Source of the DNA: Fundicoccus culcitae
Lineage (GTDB): Bacteria > Bacillota > Bacilli > Lactobacillales > Aerococcaceae
Direction: 5' to 3'
Assembly (NCBI RefSeq): GCF_024661895.1
Contig: NZ_CP102453.1
Span: forward strand, 930,001-994,000
DNA length: 64,000 nucleotides
The notes under the pieces were generated by a model that saw only the letters and a list, made by a program, of their open reading frames with translations, was not told where the DNA came from and ran no database searches. Positions within the stretch are counted from its first letter, which is position 1. The number at the start of each line of letters is the position of its first letter. Shown here in pieces: positions 46,559-55,438 of the stretch. The position numbers and the translations under genes are program-made.

Positions 46559-46608
46559 AAATAGTAATGATTACCATTTTATTATACATGAATATTTTGT
46601 TTAGGCAA
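46559..46608 (-). promoter_or_regulatory. Zur box and promoter of the zinc-responsive operon
   Basis: On the minus strand TTGCCT (46608-46603) and TATAAT (46586-46581) are 16 bases apart. Immediately downstream lies AAATAGTAATGATTACCATT (46559-46578), with the perfect core GTAATGATTAC and near-symmetric AAAT/ATTT flanks, matching the Firmicutes Zur/AdcR-like consensus of the GTAATnATTAC type. Repressor bound there would block transcription when zinc is plentiful. Confidence 0.88.
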
Positions 46609-46622
46609 GAAATTTTTGCTAT

Positions 46623-46668
46623 ACAAAAAAAGATCCCATTAATCAGTTAGATTAGTTAAGATCTTTTT
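46623..46668 (-). terminator. Terminator after the 46742 gene
   Basis: GATC-ended arms (AAAAGATC and GATCTTTT, with inner AACTAATC/GATTAAT pairing) form a hairpin followed by a T run on the minus strand. Confidence 0.7.
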
Positions 46669-46741
46669 ATGTTACTATTCAAATTAGTTCACTAAAGTTT
46701 GAGTTTCAGATTAACATGTAATTAATAATTGTCAATAACTT

Positions 46742-47239
46742 TTATTTTACTTCTCCTTCTTTATAAACATAGTCATAACGATATCCAGATTCGTCTGTTA
46801 TTTTTTCCCAATTAGTCGCTGTCTTTAAGCGCATTAACGCTTCATTTTGATAAATGATTGTCATTTCTTGTTGCTCATTATCCATACTGATTTCAATGGG
46901 AAAAAGTAAAACAGAAACAGCTTCTTTATTAGTTACAACTGAACTGGAATTCTCCATAACCTGAATATCTACTATACAAGCATTTTCTTCTATTAATATT
47001 TCAGCACCATCAACATTTTTCCACTTTTCAGCTTCAATAGCATTCTGATATATTAAATATACTTGATTTTTTTCGATAATGATTGATTTAATCGGATTTT
47101 TTTCATTTTGTGAATAGTACATTTGATAATCAGTAGTAGTAAAAAATGAATCTTTTGTTCCAACCTCAGCATTAACTATTGGAACACCATAAATAATTAG
47201 GGATAAAATCAGAAGTATTTTAATCATTTTATCATTCAT
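46742..47239 (-). CDS. Secreted protein of unknown function, ABC-cluster associated
   Basis: Start at ATG 47239 (MNDKMIKILLILSLIIYGVP) behind TTGGAGGTTGTT, giving 165 residues. The N terminus is a signal peptide, probably cut after VNA near residue 24. The rest is beta-rich with many Glu and Asn. No lipobox. It is the last gene of the minus-strand set 51384-46742, 112 bases after the ATPase gene, and may be an accessory or immunity-like protein. I recognise no family. Confidence 0.6.
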   Translation of the reverse strand: MNDKMIKILLILSLIIYGVPIVNAEVGTKDSFFTTTDYQMYYSQNEKNPIKSIIIEKNQVYLIYQNAIEAEKWKNVDGAEILIEENACIVDIQVMENSSSVVTNKEAVSVLLFPIEISMDNEQQEMTIIYQNEALMRLKTATNWEKITDESGYRYDYVYKEGEVK

Positions 47240-47351
47240 AACAACCTCCAATAATATTAACTTTTAGAACTAAAAGGAATAGTGAACTATAGTAATTTAT
47301 CAAAGTTTTTACTCTTCTTTTTTACCCATCAATTTATTGACATATTTTTGA

Positions 47352-48020
47352 CTATGACGATATGGATTCAGGATTTTGATATCTCAAATCAATCACTTTG
47401 CCGTGATCCATTTCCATAACTGAATCACACAAGACCATAATATCTTCTCTATTATGACTAGCTAGTAGAATAGTTTTGCCTTCTTCTTTTAAACTTAAAA
47501 ATAATTTTCGCATGTCTTTTACCCCTTGGTTATCTAATCCATTCATCGGTTCATCTAAAACTAAAATGGATTGATTTTCCATTATTGCTTGAGCAATCCC
47601 TAATCGTTGACGCATACCCATAGAATATTTACTTACTTTAACACCTTTAGCGTGCCCTAATCCAACGGTATCCAATACTTCTTCAATTTCGGCTTTTCCA
47701 ATTTTTCCTTGCAACGAAGCTAGATATTTTAGATTACCATACCCAGTAAAAGCAGGTAAAAAGCCAGGTGATTCAATGATTATCCCAAAATCTTCTGGGA
47801 TAGTATTCTTTTTATTACTTAGTGATTTCCCTCGAACGATAATTTCTCCTTCATCAGGTAAAATAAAACCGCAAATTGATTTCATTAATAGGGTCTTCCC
47901 AGCACCATTCCGGCCGATTATTCCATGGATCTTACCTTCTTCAAAGCTACATGAAACATCATCAATAACAACTGCATTTCCATACTTTTTCGATATGTTT
48001 TTGACTTCAATAATTTTCAA
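47352..48020 (-). CDS. ABC transporter ATPase, bacitracin/lantibiotic-immunity type
   Basis: A 222-residue ATPase starting at TTG 48020 behind GAGGTGATTAT. It has Walker A GRNGAGKTLLMKS (with L in place of the usual second T/S), signature YSMGMRQRLGIAQA and Walker B ILVLDEPMNGLD. The YSMGM form is typical of BcrA/NisF-like transporters. It would pair with the two membrane proteins encoded just upstream (48057 and 48892). The cargo is unknown. Confidence 0.87.
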   Translation of the reverse strand: MKIIEVKNISKKYGNAVVIDDVSCSFEEGKIHGIIGRNGAGKTLLMKSICGFILPDEGEIIVRGKSLSNKKNTIPEDFGIIIESPGFLPAFTGYGNLKYLASLQGKIGKAEIEEVLDTVGLGHAKGVKVSKYSMGMRQRLGIAQAIMENQSILVLDEPMNGLDNQGVKDMRKLFLSLKEEGKTILLASHNREDIMVLCDSVMEMDHGKVIDLRYQNPESISS

Positions 48021-48056
48021 ATAATCACCTCAATTATTTTTGATGTATAAAACCAC

Positions 48057-48905
48057 TTAATCACTGATGAACTGAATTTCATAATGACGAACTGCATAAA
48101 TTGCAACCGCAATTAACACACCAATTAAACCAAATAACATCATAAAAATTTGTTGAATATTGGGAGTAAAAGTTAAACTATCTGTTGAAATTGTAGATAA
48201 TGTATTCCATGAGACAGGAGACAACCAAGACGCCCAACCCCTTGCCCAAATCATTGCATCCAATGCTATAAAGCCACCTGCAATCAACATGCCAAGTAAT
48301 GGCTTTTTAGTAACAAAATTTACAACAAACAAGATCAAGCCAAGTAGAATTCCAATTAACCAAGATAGAATAAAACTGAAAAACATTGCCTGTTGAGGGT
48401 AAAAATAATCAACTAAGCGTTCAGCAAAATATATCTCCATCCCAAATTCTAGACCAGCCCCAGTACGTGCAAGTGTTTCAATAACCGAACCCCAATCTGA
48501 ATTATAAGCTACGAAAGGTGCTATTAATACAACAGATAAAATCAAAACAAACAAAAAATAGATGCCACTAGCAATCACAATATAGATAATTTGTCCTAAC
48601 GCCCATTTTAATCGATCGACTCGAATCATTAGATAGGGTTGATTTCGATCAATAAAAGGTGCATCACTAAACAGTAATAGAATAGGTAACATCAACATTA
48701 ATTTATGATACCTCCATTCAAAAAAGAACGGAAATATCCAAGGTCCAATTTTTACTCCCATTGAATTAACGAAAGAAGGAATTCCTTTTAAATACTCATT
48801 AACAAAGGTAATTAATAGAACTATGACTACCCATATTCTAGGATCACTTATCCATTTTACTATGTTCATTAATGCAATCGAAAAACTTGTTTTAAGCACT
48901 TTCAT
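48057..48905 (-). CDS. ABC-2-like membrane protein 1
   Basis: A 282-residue membrane protein with about six hydrophobic segments, starting at ATG 48905 and overlapping the end of the next upstream membrane gene by 14 bases. A short motif near residue 85 (LFSDAPFIDRNQPYLMIRVD) is like a cytoplasmic coupling loop seen in related proteins (DUF2705-like). It probably forms the permease with the 261-residue protein. The family name is uncertain. Confidence 0.7.
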   Translation of the reverse strand: MKVLKTSFSIALMNIVKWISDPRIWVVIVLLITFVNEYLKGIPSFVNSMGVKIGPWIFPFFFEWRYHKLMLMLPILLLFSDAPFIDRNQPYLMIRVDRLKWALGQIIYIVIASGIYFLFVLILSVVLIAPFVAYNSDWGSVIETLARTGAGLEFGMEIYFAERLVDYFYPQQAMFFSFILSWLIGILLGLILFVVNFVTKKPLLGMLIAGGFIALDAMIWARGWASWLSPVSWNTLSTISTDSLTFTPNIQQIFMMLFGLIGVLIAVAIYAVRHYEIQFISD

Positions 48906-49677
48906 TACGCACCCTCTTTTCCAATTGACGTTTAAAGAAAAATAGTATTAGTAAGAATAGAACAAAGTAATACAAAGTAAAATATGAAAAATGAACCCAC
49001 CATGGTTCACCAAAAAATATTGGGTAAGACTCCGAGATATGTTCCTCATTAAAAATTCCTGGTAAGTACATCATGAAATAACCTAAGTAATAACGTAAAA
49101 TATAAGGACTAACTAAAACGACGAGTCTATTTGGTATATAAGTCGATAACAACAAACCTAACGATGTCCAAAAACCCATGGAATATGAAAATACTGTAAT
49201 TTTCAATAATAAAGCAGTCACTGGATAAGCAGAAAAGACTAATTCACTATATGCTGGAAACATTCTTGCTAAAACAGTAAATTCATGCGGGATATATAAA
49301 GGAAACCATAATAATAGTACTCCTACACTGATGAACAAACCGATAAAGGTTACTAAAAATGATCCAAAAAAAGCTAAAGTTACTTTACTAATAGCATAAT
49401 TCAATGTATTTGTTCGGATAACTTGATTAAAAGTAAATCGATGTTCCCAATCATCGCAAAAAGTCATCACTACTGGAAAAGCAGAGGCAACTAAAATTAA
49501 TTCTTGAATGTGTGAAAATACCATAATATGATTTATAAGATAGGACACACTAACACCAGGTATCATCTCGTCTTGTGCGGCTACTATGCAAATAATTGCT
49601 ATAACAATTATTGAGATTATTGTTTTTATATTAAAAAATCGAACAGAAAATTCGTTAAAAATTAATTTGAATGTCAA
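48892..49677 (-). CDS. ABC-2-like membrane protein 2
   Basis: A 261-residue membrane protein starting at TTG 49677 behind GGGGGTAATTGA. It has about six helices, with CDDWEHRFTFNQVIRTNTLN as the likely coupling loop and a basic C terminus (KRQLEKRVRNESA). Layout and loop resemble its neighbour, so the pair may be a heterodimeric permease. It overlaps the next gene, which shows they are translated together. Confidence 0.7.
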   Translation of the reverse strand: MTFKLIFNEFSVRFFNIKTIISIIVIAIICIVAAQDEMIPGVSVSYLINHIMVFSHIQELILVASAFPVVMTFCDDWEHRFTFNQVIRTNTLNYAISKVTLAFFGSFLVTFIGLFISVGVLLLWFPLYIPHEFTVLARMFPAYSELVFSAYPVTALLLKITVFSYSMGFWTSLGLLLSTYIPNRLVVLVSPYILRYYLGYFMMYLPGIFNEEHISESYPIFFGEPWWVHFSYFTLYYFVLFLLILFFFKRQLEKRVRNESA

Positions 49678-49727
49678 TCAATTACCCCCAAAATTCTCTC
49701 AATCACATGTTAATTACCGTTAACTCA

Positions 49728-50888
49728 TTAATAATATTGAAGCTTTCTTCCATCTTTAGCTGAATAAATCAGATAAAGATTGTCATCGACAAATAGGAGT
49801 TCTTCTCCAGTATCACTAATTGCACCATCTTTTTCTTGCAAATCTTGTGTATACCTAACTATCCAGTATGGTTTTAAAGTCATTTTAATACTATCACTAT
49901 TAGTTATTTCGAGATCCACCGATTCAAACATAGGAAAGTAAGCAAGTTCGATATAATTAATAGTTATATTCTCTACATTTAGAAGATTATCTGTTTCAGC
50001 TTTAATGATGGAAATCAGTTGATCAACTGAAATTGGAGTTAAGTTTGACTGAATCGGTTCACCCAGTTCGGTGTATAATCCGCCACCATTTATTAAAATA
50101 ATTCCATTTGAATTAATTAAAAAATTCATTCTAGAACCTGGCAAAGAAAATCCAGAATCACCCAGTGAATACCCAATATTTGTCAAAAGTAAATCATTGA
50201 AAGTTAATCGATAAGAAAGAACATAGGCTTGGTCTTCACTGTTAAATTCAGTTAATGTTTGATTTTCTTTTACTGAAATGAGATTATCATTAAGTGAAAT
50301 TAATTGTTCTGCAGTCAAGGTTGCTACTTGAGGATTTTCCAGGTATTCTATACCAATTCCATCCATTAGATTTTCAACTTCTTCTTTAGCAGAATCTAAA
50401 GATAAGTCTGACAACTCTTGTTCGGGATATTCAATATAAAAATTAGGATTATCAAATTCTACAACTCGAGAATACGGTTTATCCAACATATAAGAACTAC
50501 TATAATTAATCCCTCTAAAAGAAATTGATGCGCTATCGTTATCAGCGTTTATGTAACTTTTTTCCCACCACTCATCGTTAGTAATTTCAATAGGATGGTC
50601 TTTACCTAAAATAATGGTAGCTGCCTTGTCAAAATCAAAGTCAAACATTGTAACAGGTATTTTTTCAAGAAGATTTCCTTTAGAAACAACAATATCTGCA
50701 TCGATTGATAGTTTTTCTGAGACTTTTTCACTTATATGATTAGGATACTCATTTAGATTGCTACTGGCATCATTCAGACTATTGACATCCTCTGATTCAA
50801 TTTCAATTACACCTCTTTGCTGGGTTGGGAAACATCCGGTTAAAAAAATTGACATAGCGACTAAATATTTTAATTTCCTTTTATTCAT
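49728..50888 (-). CDS. Lipoprotein of unknown function
   Basis: A 386-residue protein starting MNKRKLKYLVAMSIFLTGCF; the lipobox LTGC gives Cys19 as the lipid-anchored residue. It is rich in Asn, Ser and acidic residues with long beta-type stretches, and lacks known motifs. It stands between the small secreted protein (51384) and the ABC genes. It may bind the secreted product or serve as a receptor or immunity protein. That is inference from gene order. Confidence 0.75.
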   Translation of the reverse strand: MNKRKLKYLVAMSIFLTGCFPTQQRGVIEIESEDVNSLNDASSNLNEYPNHISEKVSEKLSIDADIVVSKGNLLEKIPVTMFDFDFDKAATIILGKDHPIEITNDEWWEKSYINADNDSASISFRGINYSSSYMLDKPYSRVVEFDNPNFYIEYPEQELSDLSLDSAKEEVENLMDGIGIEYLENPQVATLTAEQLISLNDNLISVKENQTLTEFNSEDQAYVLSYRLTFNDLLLTNIGYSLGDSGFSLPGSRMNFLINSNGIILINGGGLYTELGEPIQSNLTPISVDQLISIIKAETDNLLNVENITINYIELAYFPMFESVDLEITNSDSIKMTLKPYWIVRYTQDLQEKDGAISDTGEELLFVDDNLYLIYSAKDGRKLQYY

Positions 50889-50942
50889 TACACCACTCCC
50901 TCAAACTATAATACTATTATGATTATACTTTAATAATAAACA

Positions 50943-50968
50943 GACGAACAGAGAACAATCTGTTCGTC
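50943..50968 (-). terminator. Hairpin between secreted protein and lipoprotein genes
   Basis: GACGAACAGA and TCTGTTCGTC form a perfect 10-bp stem with a six-base loop, then TGTTTATTATT on the minus strand. As a partial terminator it would give much more transcript for the small secreted protein than for the downstream genes, a layout seen with exported peptide genes. Confidence 0.7.
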
Positions 50969-50994
50969 AAAAGGATTAGAAAAATAATGTTTAA

Positions 50995-51384
50995 TTAAGG
51001 TGCCCAAGTACCACTAATAGTAGCATAATGAGTATAAGATTGAGCCTCTAGTCTCCTATAATCTCCATAAGTAGTACCATCAAGATAGGTTAAGGACATA
51101 GAATAGTTCCCAAATACTTGGTAAGAAGAAGTGGATCTTTGGGTACCAAATATTGTATTTTTAACAACTCTGTATTGTACATTATCAGTTTGAACCAAAT
51201 CGTTATATTTAGTATTAACTACGGCAAAGTTGTCGTAGTCATTTTTAAAATTTTCAGTAGTTATTAACACTGTTCCTGGTGAAGGAAAGTGGAAATAATA
51301 ATCCTGATTTACTGCATAAGCTATTTGAGGTGAGAATAAAACTGCCATAGCAACACCTTTAAATAATTTTGTTTTAATGCTCAT
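50995..51384 (-). CDS. Small secreted protein, putative cargo of the ABC cluster
   Basis: A 129-residue protein with signal peptide (MSIKTKLFKGVAMAVLFSPQ then IAYA-V, cut near residue 24). The mature part of about 105 residues has no cysteine and is rich in Tyr, Ser and Thr, for example YQVFGNYSMSLTYLDGTTYG, and ends SYTHYATISGTWAP. It faintly recalls DUF2712 secreted proteins of bacilli, which also lie by ABC genes; this is a weak recollection. First gene of the minus operon, next to a divergent Rgg-like regulator. Confidence 0.65.
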   Translation of the reverse strand: MSIKTKLFKGVAMAVLFSPQIAYAVNQDYYFHFPSPGTVLITTENFKNDYDNFAVVNTKYNDLVQTDNVQYRVVKNTIFGTQRSTSSYQVFGNYSMSLTYLDGTTYGDYRRLEAQSYTHYATISGTWAP

Positions 51385-51592
51385 TTTTTAATTTCTCCTT
51401 TTTAAAATTATAATAATACAAAAAGAGTAAAATAATTTACTTTTATTCTCAAGTGACTGACATAGAGTTAAGTTAATTTGATTAGAATCAATAAACTTAT
51501 CAGCTGTGGGAAATATATTAATCATAAGATTATAACGTTTTCATTTGAAAATATATTCAATAAAATAATCTAGTCAAATTAAAATGATCCAA

Positions 51593-51715
51593 CTACAATA
51601 CTTGTGCTATAATACAGTCAAAGTCAATAATGTCAAAATCATTTGGTAATATTTGAGAGGGATTTAAGAAAAAATATAACATTAGACAAAGAAACAAAGA
51701 CCTTACTTGTTTAAT
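51593..51715 (-). other. Candidate short hydrophobic peptide frame (non-standard ATT start)
   Basis: A GGAGG site (51731-51727 region) is followed after seven bases by ATT at 51715, opening a 40-codon frame IKQVRSLFLCLMLYFFLNPS and ending with an acidic-hydrophobic tail DIIDFDCIIAQVL. Basic start, hydrophobic middle and short hydrophobic tail are like SHP pheromone precursors that pair with Rgg regulators. No ATG, GTG or TTG lies at the right distance, so this is only a candidate. Confidence 0.25.
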
Positions 51716-51768
51716 ATCATCACCTCCAATAACCTAAGCATATCATAAGTTTTATCAATTTGTTTTTT

Positions 51769-51786
51769 ATTAACATATATGTTAAT
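51769..51786. promoter_or_regulatory. Perfect 18-bp palindrome upstream of the Rgg-like gene
   Basis: ATTAACATATATGTTAAT is fully self-complementary and lies 43 bases before the regulator start, in its promoter region. It may be an operator used by the regulator itself. Confidence 0.5.
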
Positions 51787-51828
51787 AATTTAGCAAAATA
51801 ACATCTATATTTTAACAGGAGGTTTACG

Positions 51829-52713
51829 ATGCATTACGGTAGACTATTAAAACGCTTTCGAGAATCAAAAAAAATAACGCAAGCGCAATTGGTCGATGAA
51901 TCAATCACCCCACAGTTTTTGTCTAAATATGAAAATGGTAAATCAGATATTAAACTATCTACCTTTTTAATATTATTAGATCGTTTGAATGTCAGTATTG
52001 CTGAATTTAATACTGAATTGCGTGGTTTAGAGCCTTCACCTCAAAGTAAATTTTTAAAAGAGTTAAATCAAGCAAAACACTCTAAAAATAAGATTTTTTT
52101 ACGAGACCTAATTAAACAACAAAAACAATTATCAAGTAAATCCCAAAATCCACGTTACCAACATAATATCATACTTGCTAACCAAATGGTTTGTTATATT
52201 AGCAATCAACCCTATGATTCTGAACAAGCCGAAGTAATTTCAAATTACTTAAAATCAGTCGAACACTGGGGTATCTACGAATTAACCTTATTTGGAAACA
52301 GTATTTTCTTTTTTAATACAGTACAATTGAATTCTTTCGTTTCAATTATTTTATCTAAAACAAATAAATATAGTGCAGCCTTAAGACAAAAAGATGAATT
52401 TGCAAAAATAATGCTAAACATGATTAACTTTTGTCTCTTTAATGATGAAATTGAAACCTCGGAAAGTCTTTTTGTAAAATTGGAATCTATTTTAAAAGGG
52501 AAAAGATATTTTTATCAAGAAAATCAGTTGAATTACCTATATGGCATTTACTATATTCAAATGAATGAGGTTTCAAAAGGTAAAGAATATTGCGATAAAG
52601 CGATAGAAATTTTAATCCACTTTAAAGATTATGATAGCGCGAATGCTAAGCAAGAGGAGCTAGACAAACTTCTTGAATCAATTGGTTTCTATTCTAATTT
52701 GTCCATAACTTAA
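51829..52713 (+). CDS. Rgg/MutR-family transcriptional regulator
   Basis: A 294-residue regulator starting at ATG 51829 behind AACAGGAGGTTTACG. The first 65 residues are an XRE helix-turn-helix (GRLLKRFRESKKITQAQLVD, then ITPQFLSKYENGKSDI). The rest is a TPR-like helical repeat domain typical of Rgg/GadR/MutR, with WGIYELTLFGNSIFFFNT. Such proteins bind short peptides imported by Opp and switch neighbouring genes. It is divergent from the secreted protein and ABC operon, so that operon is its most likely target. Confidence 0.85.
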   Translation: MHYGRLLKRFRESKKITQAQLVDESITPQFLSKYENGKSDIKLSTFLILLDRLNVSIAEFNTELRGLEPSPQSKFLKELNQAKHSKNKIFLRDLIKQQKQLSSKSQNPRYQHNIILANQMVCYISNQPYDSEQAEVISNYLKSVEHWGIYELTLFGNSIFFFNTVQLNSFVSIILSKTNKYSAALRQKDEFAKIMLNMINFCLFNDEIETSESLFVKLESILKGKRYFYQENQLNYLYGIYYIQMNEVSKGKEYCDKAIEILIHFKDYDSANAKQEELDKLLESIGFYSNLSIT

Positions 52714-52837
52714 GTTTTATGATAATAAAGGTGTTAGAAAAATGGCTCGTAAGTCCTTTTTTGACACCTATATTTTGAGTTCAAATAGAACTTGTTCTAT
52801 TTTCACATTTTCTACTAATGACCAATCATTACATTTC

Positions 52838-53190
52838 TTAGCCTGTTTTTAACATTAAATCGAACCATATTCGTGTAGAACGACCGTTCCCTTCAATAAA
52901 TGGATGAGCGATATTCATTCCTACATATTTGTCAATTATTTGATTGAGATTTTCTTCCGACATTATTTCAATCTCACCTAAAACAATATGCAAATATACA
53001 GTCGATGCAAACAAAAAATTATCCTATGAAATATTTACCGTACGAATTTGTCCTGCATGATAACCTTCGATTCCTTCAAAAAGTCCTAAATGAATATCTT
53101 GTAAGCCCCTCACAGTTCCTACTTCAATTTGTTTTAAGTTGTCCTCATCCACAATTTAACGCGCTTAATTTCGACAGATTCTCTGGATTT
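52838..53190 (-). pseudogene. fic-domain gene remnant
   Basis: The minus frame contains the Fic core almost complete: [20 protein letters not shown] with HPFxEGNGR, preceded by GLFEGIEGYHAGQIRTVNIS. An in-frame TAG interrupts it between NIS and DNFLF. The N-terminal part is in other frames and the C terminus ends soon after WFDLMLKTG. The original protein would have transferred AMP to a target. It is inactive here. The rest of 52714-53375 holds no other gene. Confidence 0.8.
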
Positions 53191-53375
53191 TGAATCATTT
53201 ATCTCAGTCCATCCTTTGTGCAGATTTGATTATAAAATAAACTATTCTTAATTTTTGGTACTAGATTTGGCTTTTTAAAATGAAGTGAGTGAATAAATTT
53301 AATTTATCAACTGGTCTTTCTTCCGGGATTTTATGCTAAACTAACTGTGATGAATTAAACAAAGGGGTTGAGCTT

Positions 53376-54569
53376 ATGAATGTATTTAAAAAAATTAGCT
53401 TGCTGCTGATTATTATTTTGTTGCTTATGATTATTGCCTATAAAATAATTGCTGCTTACCAAGAAAGAAACTACCAGTCTGTCGTCAAATCATTATTAAC
53501 TCCTACAACAATTCAACCAAATACTTCCAACAATACAGCTATTCTTCCCCTCTATGTCGACAAACAACCCATCACTCAACTCGCTTTAATTAATTTTGAA
53601 CAAAATCCAGAAGCAGTATATAATGCTTTAGAAATTCAATTTTTGGAACGCGTTGATGCATCTGGTTACCGTATTTTAGCTTACCGTAATGATGGTTTTG
53701 TGGATGTGTATGATGATGTTAACTTACCCATTGATCTCAACGAAAGTTTTGAGGTCGCTGGTAAAGGTGCCAATGCACATGTAAGTCGGGATTTAGGTCA
53801 AGTCATTTTTGAAAAAGATGATCAAGGTAATGTAACGATAGCTTTTAGTTTTATCGATTTACTTAACCGTCCTATTGAAGTTGCGATTAAAGAAGGAATT
53901 GACAAACCTTCAACCCCTTTAAATCTACTTGCGCCAATTGGCGTTGGTTCCGAAAAGCCTTCTTACTTTCCCCTCTTCTGGCTCTATGATTTTGACTTTA
54001 TACGCACGAGTCAATTAACTTGTGATATAAACATTGATGGGAATGCTATTTCGCCTGATCCCTTCCCCGTGCCTTTCCCTATCGATGGTCAACTGAGGAA
54101 TTTCATCCGTTATAGTTTTGATGCACGCTTGTATTCATTATTTGATGTTAATAAAGGAACTTTGCGTAAAGTTACACTCAATGAACAAAATCAATGGATC
54201 GAAAATGATGTGGTCTATCAGTTCGACGAGCAAAATCAGCTTACGTTTATCAACCATCAAACAACAGCCATCGTTTTTGAGCCTAGTCTAAATTTAAGCC
54301 AATCTCACAAGGGTCAGATTAATGTTGTCACTCAAGATAATATGGGCTATATTCAAGGATCCTACCAAGTAACTGTTATGAATGACGGGAAAACACATTT
54401 AACTTTTCACTTTGATGATGGTTGGAAGGCAAATGTTCCGCTCCTGATGCATAAGATTATTGTTAATGACAATTCCGTTTTCGCAAGTTGGCCTAAACAA
54501 TACTATTTTGACTTAACGATTGATTGGCAGGCAAACACTTTGGAGGGTAAGTGGGAAAATCGCCAGTAA
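53376..54569 (+). CDS. Membrane-anchored extracellular protein of unknown function
   Basis: A 397-residue protein starting at ATG 53376 behind AAAGGGGTTGAGCTT. A single N-terminal hydrophobic helix (ISLLLIIILLLMIIAYKIIA) anchors it, and the remainder is extracellular, rich in beta-strand-like sequence, with DPFPVPFPIDGQLRNFIRYS and several tryptophan-rich strands near the end. It recalls lipocalin-like or CrtC-type folds, but no clear family can be named. It is 98 bases upstream of the response regulator. Confidence 0.6.
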   Translation: MNVFKKISLLLIIILLLMIIAYKIIAAYQERNYQSVVKSLLTPTTIQPNTSNNTAILPLYVDKQPITQLALINFEQNPEAVYNALEIQFLERVDASGYRILAYRNDGFVDVYDDVNLPIDLNESFEVAGKGANAHVSRDLGQVIFEKDDQGNVTIAFSFIDLLNRPIEVAIKEGIDKPSTPLNLLAPIGVGSEKPSYFPLFWLYDFDFIRTSQLTCDINIDGNAISPDPFPVPFPIDGQLRNFIRYSFDARLYSLFDVNKGTLRKVTLNEQNQWIENDVVYQFDEQNQLTFINHQTTAIVFEPSLNLSQSHKGQINVVTQDNMGYIQGSYQVTVMNDGKTHLTFHFDDGWKANVPLLMHKIIVNDNSVFASWPKQYYFDLTIDWQANTLEGKWENRQ

Positions 54570-54667
54570 TTGACACACTCATTGGATACATACAGCCTGC
54601 TTTTATGCTATAATTTAATCAAATTCTAATGGTTCCAGTGATATTTATTATGGGGGTTGGGTGTTTG

Positions 54668-55354
54668 ATGAAGATTTTAATTATCGAAGATAATCAAGAT
54701 ATCCAAACGATGCTTGTGGAGGCAATTGGGCAACAGGGTCACCAGACGGTGAGTGCTTATTCGGGAACGGAGGGCCTGTTATTACTGCAACTGCATGCGA
54801 TTGATTTGGTGATTCTGGATTTAATGTTGCCGGGTAAAAGCGGTCAAGACGTTTTGCGAGAAATAAAGTCTCACTCTGTCCTACCGGTCATTGTCATTTC
54901 GGCTATGAATTCAATGGATGAAAAGATTGCGCTTTTGAAGGCCGGTGCCGATGATTATTTAGATAAACCATTCAATTTACGGGAATTAATGGCACGGATT
55001 GATAATGCTATCAAACATTACCAGGGGTCAACGTCAAAAGCCGTTTATCAAATTGAGCATTTGGTTTACGATTCTAATGACCATCGGATGACTTATAAGC
55101 AACAGGAGTTAAACTTTACACCCCAAGAATTTAAAATTATGAGCTTATTTATGCAGAACCCCAATAAGATTTTTACAAAGCAAGAATTATTTGAATTGGC
55201 TTGGGATAGTTATTATATCGGAGAAGATAAGACCTTGAATGTGCATATTGGTAATATTCGCAAAAAGCTGTTTGCGGTCTCTGAGCGTGACTGGATTGAA
55301 ACCGTTTGGGGAATTGGCTTTCGTTTAAACCCTCAAATAAATACCGCTGATTAA
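54668..55354 (+). CDS. OmpR-family response regulator
   Basis: Start at ATG 54668 (MKILIIEDNQDIQTMLVEAI) behind GGGGGTTGGGTG, giving 228 residues. The receiver has the phosphoacceptor Asp51 in LVILDLMLPGKSG and the KPF lysine motif. The C-terminal winged helix has KTLNVHIGNIRKKL and WGIGFRL. Its partner kinase is encoded at 57246, after the two ABC genes, forming a regulator-transporter-kinase cluster of the antimicrobial-peptide sensing type. Confidence 0.9.
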   Translation: MKILIIEDNQDIQTMLVEAIGQQGHQTVSAYSGTEGLLLLQLHAIDLVILDLMLPGKSGQDVLREIKSHSVLPVIVISAMNSMDEKIALLKAGADDYLDKPFNLRELMARIDNAIKHYQGSTSKAVYQIEHLVYDSNDHRMTYKQQELNFTPQEFKIMSLFMQNPNKIFTKQELFELAWDSYYIGEDKTLNVHIGNIRKKLFAVSERDWIETVWGIGFRLNPQINTAD

Positions 55355-55360
55355 CGTCGT

Positions 55361-55415
55361 CTTTACCCTTTCTTTACTCTTTATTTGCGATGTTCTTAAC
55401 CCTTATCTTTATACT
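55361..55415 (+). promoter_or_regulatory. Direct-repeat operator and promoter before the ABC genes
   Basis: CTTTAC at 55361 and again at 55372 are 11 bp apart, the spacing of OmpR-type tandem half sites. TTGCGA (55385) and TATACT (55410) could be the promoter, although the 19-base spacer is long. Binding by the response regulator is inferred. Confidence 0.4.
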
Positions 55416-55438
55416 GTGTTTTAAAGGAGGAGATGGCA

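Noticed and set aside
50995-51384. Lactococcin 972-type bacteriocin
   Set aside because: The mature sequence lacks the glycine/tryptophan pattern of that family, and no FtsX-like bacteriocin immunity protein is adjacent. Only a general secreted-cargo role is supported.
53005-53193. Plus-strand open frame of 62 codons
   Set aside because: It is the reverse-strand shadow of the fic pseudogene.
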